Shown in pieces: positions 59,850 through 64,000 of a stretch of DNA of 64,000 bases; position 1 is the first letter of the stretch, and each line of letters starts with the position of its first letter. The DNA is from G963662655 sp963665015 (GTDB taxonomy: Bacteria > Cloacimonadota > Cloacimonadia > Cloacimonadales > JAIOQZ01), in the NCBI GenBank assembly GCA_963665015.2, contig CAXXSY010000005.1, positions 1 through 64,000 on the forward strand, in the 5' to 3' direction. A model generated the notes under the pieces. That model saw nothing but the letters and a program-made list of their open reading frames with translations, was not told the DNA's origin and did no database searches. Position numbers and translations under genes: made by a program.

Positions 59850-61013
59850 CTATCGAATATCCTCTCCGCGTTCGGCAAAGTCCATGGTCTCGATGGGCAC
59901 GATCTGGTTGTGCTTGTCGATCTTGAAGACGTGCCAGACGGTTCCGCGCTTGTCGCTGGGCACATAGAACGTGTCGAGCAGCTTGCCGTCGCCATAGACC
60001 TGCACCCGAGCGCCGCTGGCGGCGAGATGCTTGTTGTGCCGCGCGTGACGGTTGCTGTAGTCGTGAACCGAATAGTAGTATTCGCCCTGCGCTGGTTCGT
60101 AGATGGTGATCGTCTCCGGACCGTAGCTGCTGGTGTCGTCGCGGTCGAGGAAATCCCTGCCGGCGATCTTTACCCGGTGCCGGTACCAGATGTGGAAGTC
60201 TCCGCCCTCGGGGTTCGGTCCGCTGAGGTGCGCGTCGAGGTCTTTCGGGCGCGATCCCCAGGTAAGCACGATGCGTACGTCCTTCAGCTCGGGCGTCATG
60301 GCGCACAATACCTCGCGCGGATTCTCGTCGAAGCCCATGTTGACGTTGAAGCTTACCGGGATGAAGCCATCCTTGCGAAAGCTTAGTTCGTAATCGCCCG
60401 TCTCGACATCCGCGACATAGATGCCCTCGTCAATCTCCTTCATGTCGAGCAACTCGCCCGTCACCGCGCGAGCCGTAACCTGCACATCCGGCAGCGGTTC
60501 GCCCGTCACCGCGTGAACCGCCTGCGCCATGATGATCCGGTTCTTCGGGAAAAACCGGTTCTCGACATCCACCTCGCCCGAGGTTGCGTCCAGCGTGAAC
60601 ACCTTGCAGACGAGTCCGGCCGATTCGGGCACTTCGATGGTTTTTAGCGGTATGCCGTCTTTCGTGATCATCACCTTCGGTTTCGACTTGGCGATGAGCT
60701 GCATATCGGCGTTGATATCCTGGTCGGCGAATTTGTCGCGTATCCAGAACGAGTACAGTCCGCTGTCGTCCCGCACCTCGAATTTCTGCCGCGCGTCCAT
60801 GCCGTGATCCTCGCCCAGCGACACGATTTTATCCTCCAGCGCGGTCGCACTACCCACGCCTTGCACGAAGCCGGTTTCACCGTCGAGCGTGCCGGTCATA
60901 ACGCCGTTCAATTCGCCCTCGAACTCGTCCCACATCAGTTCGATCCTGTATGTCGTCGCGCCCAGCAGCCCGAGCACGCACAATATTACCACCAGAAACA
61001 TCACTCTTTTCAT
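59850..61013 (-). CDS. Secreted DUF2135/YfaP-like protein
   Basis: 387 residues from ATG 61013 behind GGAGG; the 17 codons further upstream precede a clean signal peptide (MKRVMFLVVILCVLGLLGA). Residues 20-200 have Ig-like strands; residues about 200-260 form a PEGA/carboxypeptidase-regulatory-like fold (YVADVETGDYELSFRKDGFI). The C-terminal 150 residues carry the DUF2135 marks: LTWGSRPKDLDAHLSGP, a polar H-rich strand, DDTSSYGPETITIYE and EYYYSVHDYSN. Exported, ligand unknown. No type IX tail, so probably periplasmic. Flanked by repeats on its 3' side. Confidence 0.75.
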   Translation of the reverse strand: MKRVMFLVVILCVLGLLGATTYRIELMWDEFEGELNGVMTGTLDGETGFVQGVGSATALEDKIVSLGEDHGMDARQKFEVRDDSGLYSFWIRDKFADQDINADMQLIAKSKPKVMITKDGIPLKTIEVPESAGLVCKVFTLDATSGEVDVENRFFPKNRIIMAQAVHAVTGEPLPDVQVTARAVTGELLDMKEIDEGIYVADVETGDYELSFRKDGFIPVSFNVNMGFDENPREVLCAMTPELKDVRIVLTWGSRPKDLDAHLSGPNPEGGDFHIWYRHRVKIAGRDFLDRDDTSSYGPETITIYEPAQGEYYYSVHDYSNRHARHNKHLAASGARVQVYGDGKLLDTFYVPSDKRGTVWHVFKIDKHNQIVPIETMDFAERGEDIR

Positions 61014-61142
61014 CCGGATACCTCCATGTCGTCTTAAAATGCCGGAAGAATCGCAGATTGTCAAGGAATTCGATAGTGCCTGCAGAAATGTGTCCGCAAC
61101 AGACTTGAAGAAAAAGGTTTACAGAATATTCCGATAAATTTA

Positions 61143-61195
61143 CCTGGTTCTTTTACAAGGTACTTACACTGTAAGTACCTTGTAAAAGAACCAGG
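61143..61195 (+). promoter_or_regulatory. Perfect palindromic operator of the AbiE operon
   Basis: Two 25-base arms (61143-61167 and 61171-61195), perfectly complementary, separated by ACT. Core word: GGTACTTAC ACT GTAAGTACC. The right arm runs into the ribosome site (GGGAGAA) 9 bases before ATG 61205. AbiEi-type antitoxins are known to repress their own operon through inverted repeats, so this is very probably the AbiEi operator. As RNA it would also hide the ribosome site. Confidence 0.8.
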
Positions 61196-61204
61196 GAGAA
61201 ATAA

Positions 61205-61792
61205 ATGAACCTGAAAACATACTTCTATCAACGGCATTATGTACGAATGCAGGATATGAAGGAAGCGGGATTTCACCCGAGAACCATTGCGGAAGCAGTG
61301 GAAAATGGGTGGCTCGAGAAAGTAAGTCCGGGGCTCTATCGACGTACTGATTTGATTGAGCACAATTTTGTGAATTTCATCGATGTTTGCACGGCTCGAC
61401 AAGATGCTATCATTTGCCTTTCATCTGCGCTTGAGTACTACGATTTCTCAACGGTCAATCCTCATCGGGTTACTATTGCCGTTCCCCAGAATACAGATAT
61501 CGTAAGAATCTTCACACCGCCTATTGACGTTTTCTATTTCAAAGAAACACAAATATCGTGGGGAATAAAAACCGTGGAAACAGAGTATGGAATTTTCAGA
61601 ATATTTGACGAAGAGAAAAGTATATGCGATGCCTTTCGCCTGAGAAACAACCTTGGTGAAGACATTGCTATCGAAGCGCTTAAAAATTACCTGAAAAAAC
61701 CGGAAGCAAACCTTTGGAAATTGCGAGAATATTCGATCCGAAGTCGTGTTAAATCTATTATAGCACCTTATATTAAGGCAATTGTCGGATGA
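61205..61792 (+). CDS. abiEi: AbiEi-type antitoxin/transcriptional repressor
   Basis: 195 residues. N-terminal winged helix (DMKEAGFHPRTIAEAVENGW, LEKVSPGLYRRTD) followed by the AbiEi C-terminal domain (ICLSSALEYYDF, VTIAVPQN, IFDEEKSICDAFRLRNNLGED). This is the antitoxin of the type IV AbiE system: it represses its operon and neutralises AbiEii indirectly. The preceding palindrome is its expected binding site. Its stop overlaps the toxin start by four bases (ATGA). Confidence 0.88.
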   Translation: MNLKTYFYQRHYVRMQDMKEAGFHPRTIAEAVENGWLEKVSPGLYRRTDLIEHNFVNFIDVCTARQDAIICLSSALEYYDFSTVNPHRVTIAVPQNTDIVRIFTPPIDVFYFKETQISWGIKTVETEYGIFRIFDEEKSICDAFRLRNNLGEDIAIEALKNYLKKPEANLWKLREYSIRSRVKSIIAPYIKAIVG

Positions 61793-62703
61793 AAGAAATC
61801 AAAGACATGAGTGCTTCGGTACGTAATCGGCTGAACCGAAAAGCAAAATCGAGTAAAGCCGATTTCAATGCAGTGCTGCGTCAGTATTTCCAGGAGCGAG
61901 CCTTATTTCGCCTGTCAATCTCACCCTACAGGGACCATTTTGTGCTCAAAGGTGCCTTGCTGTTTCATTGTATGCAGATATTGGGATCAAGAATGACCAA
62001 GGATATCGACTTTCTGGGAGTGAAAACCTCGAATGATCAAGCTCGCATTCTAGAGGCATTTAAAAGTATATTATCGATAGACTTCGATGACGGAGTGCGT
62101 TTTGATATCGACTCGATCCATATCGAAGTAATCGCTGAACAGAAAACTTACAGTGGGTGGCGAATACATTGTGTGGCATTCCTGGGACAAGCCAGACAAA
62201 GGATCAAAATGGATGTTGGTTTCGGTGATGTTATCGTTCCTGAAGCACACTTCTTCGAATATCCTGTGATGCTGGATGATTTTCCCAGTCCGGAAATTCT
62301 TGTATATTCGCTTGAAACGGCAATCGCCGAGAAGTTTGAAGCAATTGTTTTTCTTGGTTACCAGACCAGTCGCATGAAGGATTTTTACGACATCCACTTC
62401 ATGTCGGATAAGCAATCGTTCGAGGCAGGTGTTCTCAGGAAGGCGATTCACGCGACATTCGATAACCGAAACACTCGGCTTTCGGATTATCGGGAGGTAT
62501 TCACCGAAGATTATCGTGGTGAGAGGCAGAAACAGATACAGTGGAAAGCATTCCTGCGAAAGACCGGCATCCCATCCGAACTGAGTTTCAGCGATTGCGT
62601 CGCCGGCATCGAGAAATTCCTCGATCCTGTACTATGTTCAAACGATTTGAATGCAAAATGGAATCCAGAGCTGAGATCGTGGGAGCCGAAAGAAGGCGAC
62701 TGA
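61789..62703 (+). CDS. abiEii: AbiEii-type nucleotidyltransferase toxin
   Basis: 304 residues. Nucleotidyltransferase marks: VLKGALLF at 52-59 (usual (L/V)KGG), then RMTKDIDFLG, where D72 and D74 are the catalytic metal ligands. Third-motif region IKMDVGFGDV and the C-terminal helical part (ETAIAEKFEAIVFLG, RMKDFYDIHFM) match the family. AbiEii adds nucleotides to RNA and stops growth, giving abortive infection. Full length and with intact catalytic aspartates. Its stop is one base from the convergent phosphatase stop (62704). One small change: KGA in place of KGG. Confidence 0.88.
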   Translation: MKEIKDMSASVRNRLNRKAKSSKADFNAVLRQYFQERALFRLSISPYRDHFVLKGALLFHCMQILGSRMTKDIDFLGVKTSNDQARILEAFKSILSIDFDDGVRFDIDSIHIEVIAEQKTYSGWRIHCVAFLGQARQRIKMDVGFGDVIVPEAHFFEYPVMLDDFPSPEILVYSLETAIAEKFEAIVFLGYQTSRMKDFYDIHFMSDKQSFEAGVLRKAIHATFDNRNTRLSDYREVFTEDYRGERQKQIQWKAFLRKTGIPSELSFSDCVAGIEKFLDPVLCSNDLNAKWNPELRSWEPKEGD

Positions 62704-63273
62704 CTATTTCTTATCCGGGCACTCGACGACGGTCACGCCGGCGGGATCAGTGATGCTGGAGACAATGCGCCAGCCGGGCTTGAGCCAGGCGTAGAGCATC
62801 AGCGACATGATCCGCGCTTTGTGCGAGACGAGCAGCACCGGTTCTTTGCAGCTTTGCGCCCTACGCATGATGCGAGAGGCAGTTCTCATGATCTTGAAAA
62901 AGCCGAAGTTGAAAATCGAATTGAAGAAGGTATAGACGAACCAGTTGTAGAGCGAGAGCTGAATCCAGCTTGGCAGCCGCATCGACTTGGTGTCGATCTC
63001 GCGCAGATCGGGCCACGTATCCATGGGTATTTTGCCTTCCGGATTCATGTAGGAGGCGGAATCGATGGCGCGCGGCAGCGGACTGTGGAAGATACGGTTG
63101 AAGGTTCCGCGCCACTTCACGCTCGCCTCTTTCACCTGCTCGATCCCGAGCTCCGTGAGCTGGGCGTTGTCCCAGGAGGGGAGCTGTCTGCGAAATTCCT
63201 TCCAGTCCGTTTTTTGCTGGAAATCACCCACCAAGTGGGTCGAATCCCCATGCCGCATGATATAAATCTTCAC
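62704..63273 (-). CDS. Histidine phosphatase superfamily protein
   Basis: 189 residues. RHG motif with the phospho-histidine (YIMRHGDS, residues 4-11), second-site FHSPLPRAIDSA and the C-terminal VSHKARIMSLM with the second catalytic histidine. This is the branch-2 / phosphoglycerate-mutase-like or SixA-like class. Its start overlaps the stop of the EIIA-like gene by a base, so the two are co-translated. Together with a PTS EIIA, a role in removing phospho-histidine from a protein is conceivable (SixA type), an inference only. Confidence 0.85.
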   Translation of the reverse strand: MKIYIMRHGDSTHLVGDFQQKTDWKEFRRQLPSWDNAQLTELGIEQVKEASVKWRGTFNRIFHSPLPRAIDSASYMNPEGKIPMDTWPDLREIDTKSMRLPSWIQLSLYNWFVYTFFNSIFNFGFFKIMRTASRIMRRAQSCKEPVLLVSHKARIMSLMLYAWLKPGWRIVSSITDPAGVTVVECPDKK

Positions 63274-64000
63274 TATTCCACCATTTCCTCCGGATTTCCG
63301 AAAAGCTCCTCCAGCCTCGTCAGATAGAGGTAGCCGGTTCCGGGCTGATCCAGATCAATCTTGAATTCGCGTAGTAGTTCGTACAATTTTCGTGCCACGT
63401 TCTGCTCGTTCACCACGCACTGAACGACCATCGATCGCTCGTCTTTGCCGGGAGACATATAGCTGAGTCCTGCGAATACCGGCATTTCGTAGGCAAGTTT
63501 CCTCGCCATGGAAATACTGTCAATGATCGAAGCGTTCGTAATGCCGAGTTCGACCAGCGCCGAGAGCAGTCCGTCCAGGAAATCCGGATTGTGCAGAACC
63601 ACGGTGAGTCCGTATCTGGCGCTCACTTCGCTGGATTTGTCCTTCTCCTCGTAGCGGTTGATCAGCGTCAGGATTTCCGAGGGATGTTTTGCGTTGATAA
63701 TCGCGTGACGGAATTCGTCTTTCTTCAAAAGCCTCGACGATTTCGCCAGCATTTGCAGATATTCGCGGTTTTCTCCGGGAGGCGCGCCGAAGAAGAAAAT
63801 AATCCGCGCGGGCCCCATCTCTGGATTGCCGTAATCGATTCCGCCCTTCAGCACGATGATGCAGAGAAACGCCTTCTCGCAGCTTTCGTCACGGGCGTGC
63901 GGCAGCGCGACTTCGGGGATCAGCTCGGTGTTGGCGGTGTCCTCGCGTCTCTGAACCGCTTTGAGGAACGCCTTGTGATCCCGGATGATATCCTGGTTAT
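63273..64000 (-). CDS. PTS EIIA (fructose/nitrogen-type) fused to a PII/ACT-like domain; start outside window
   Basis: The frame is open to the window edge; at least 241 residues are seen. The EIIA domain carries the phospho-site in PEVALPHARDE (histidine near 63900) and ends in GPARIIFFFGAPPGENREY. The remaining 115 residues (ARYGLTVVLHNPDFLDGLLS, ASIIDSISMARKLAYEMPVF, YLYLTRLEELFGN) have the beta-alpha-beta plan of a PII/ACT-type regulatory domain. The known family (EIIA alone, about 150 residues) is shorter, so this is a fusion. Likely a phosphorelay sensor, not sugar transport, since no EIIB/EIIC is near. It is translated just ahead of the phosphatase. Confidence 0.78.
   Translation of the reverse strand, partial: NQDIIRDHKAFLKAVQRREDTANTELIPEVALPHARDESCEKAFLCIIVLKGGIDYGNPEMGPARIIFFFGAPPGENREYLQMLAKSSRLLKKDEFRHAIINAKHPSEILTLINRYEEKDKSSEVSARYGLTVVLHNPDFLDGLLSALVELGITNASIIDSISMARKLAYEMPVFAGLSYMSPGKDERSMVVQCVVNEQNVARKLYELLREFKIDLDQPGTGYLYLTRLEELFGNPEEMVE

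Overview
The window looks like chromosome from an uncultured bacterium of the FCB superphylum (Cloacimonadota/Latescibacteria-like). Ten genes encode very large exported or lipid-anchored proteins. Most end in the FlgD-like type IX secretion sorting domain, with a conserved N-P-F-N-P motif, an N-(I/V)-(R/K)-G-(Q/E) strand and a terminal K-M-x-x-x-K. The exact phylum cannot be fixed from these genes. Bacterial initiation and stop codons, ATGA-type overlaps and AGGAGG-like ribosome sites are seen throughout.

Layout. 1-10340: a tandem duplication of a beta-propeller-like secreted protein, then a 2745-residue beta-helix protein with an embedded M23-peptidase-like domain. 10400-19104: a degraded Mu-like transposable prophage, read right to left. 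It has a truncated repressor, MuA C-terminus, MuB, a winged-helix protein, a DUF3164 stub, a GemA-like protein, terminase small and large subunits and a MuF head protein. Two single-gene, AT-richer cassettes have replaced phage DNA in it: a three-helix membrane protein (13680-14764) and a Macro-SEFIR(TIR) fusion (16985-18036). 19344-28669: a TPR histidine kinase, an NtrC-type sigma54 activator, then a close match to a -24/-12 sigma54 promoter driving a degenerate receiver-like protein and an 1862-residue LamG protein. 28702-31349: scrambled remains of related Mu-like prophages (fused terminase/MuF/repressor scraps, end repeats, a tail-fibre module). 31426-33489: a lipoprotein gene cut off by a repeat and an IS1182-family element. 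33802-50501: six secreted or lipoprotein genes on the + strand, three sharing almost identical C-terminal sorting domains at DNA level. 50520-50801: nested miniature inverted-repeat elements. 51071-57917: minus-strand FG-GAP protein, M6 metalloprotease, sodium symporter and DUF5683 protein. 58101-59707: a second IS1182-family element sitting in a palindromic minisatellite. 59850-64000: a DUF2135-type secreted protein, an AbiE toxin-antitoxin pair behind a perfect 25-bp-arm palindrome, a histidine phosphatase, and a PTS EIIA protein cut by the window edge.

How the genes fit together. The dominant theme is an export-heavy surface/extracellular protein island with recombining C-terminal sorting modules; the two-component pair is a plausible regulator of the sigma54-promoted LamG operon. 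The second theme is mobile DNA and conflict. The most promising candidate for an undescribed system is the Macro-SEFIR gene, which sits exactly where the Mu-like prophage should have its repressor-transposase control region and has removed the ends of both. A second cassette of the same architecture lies 2.2 kb away.
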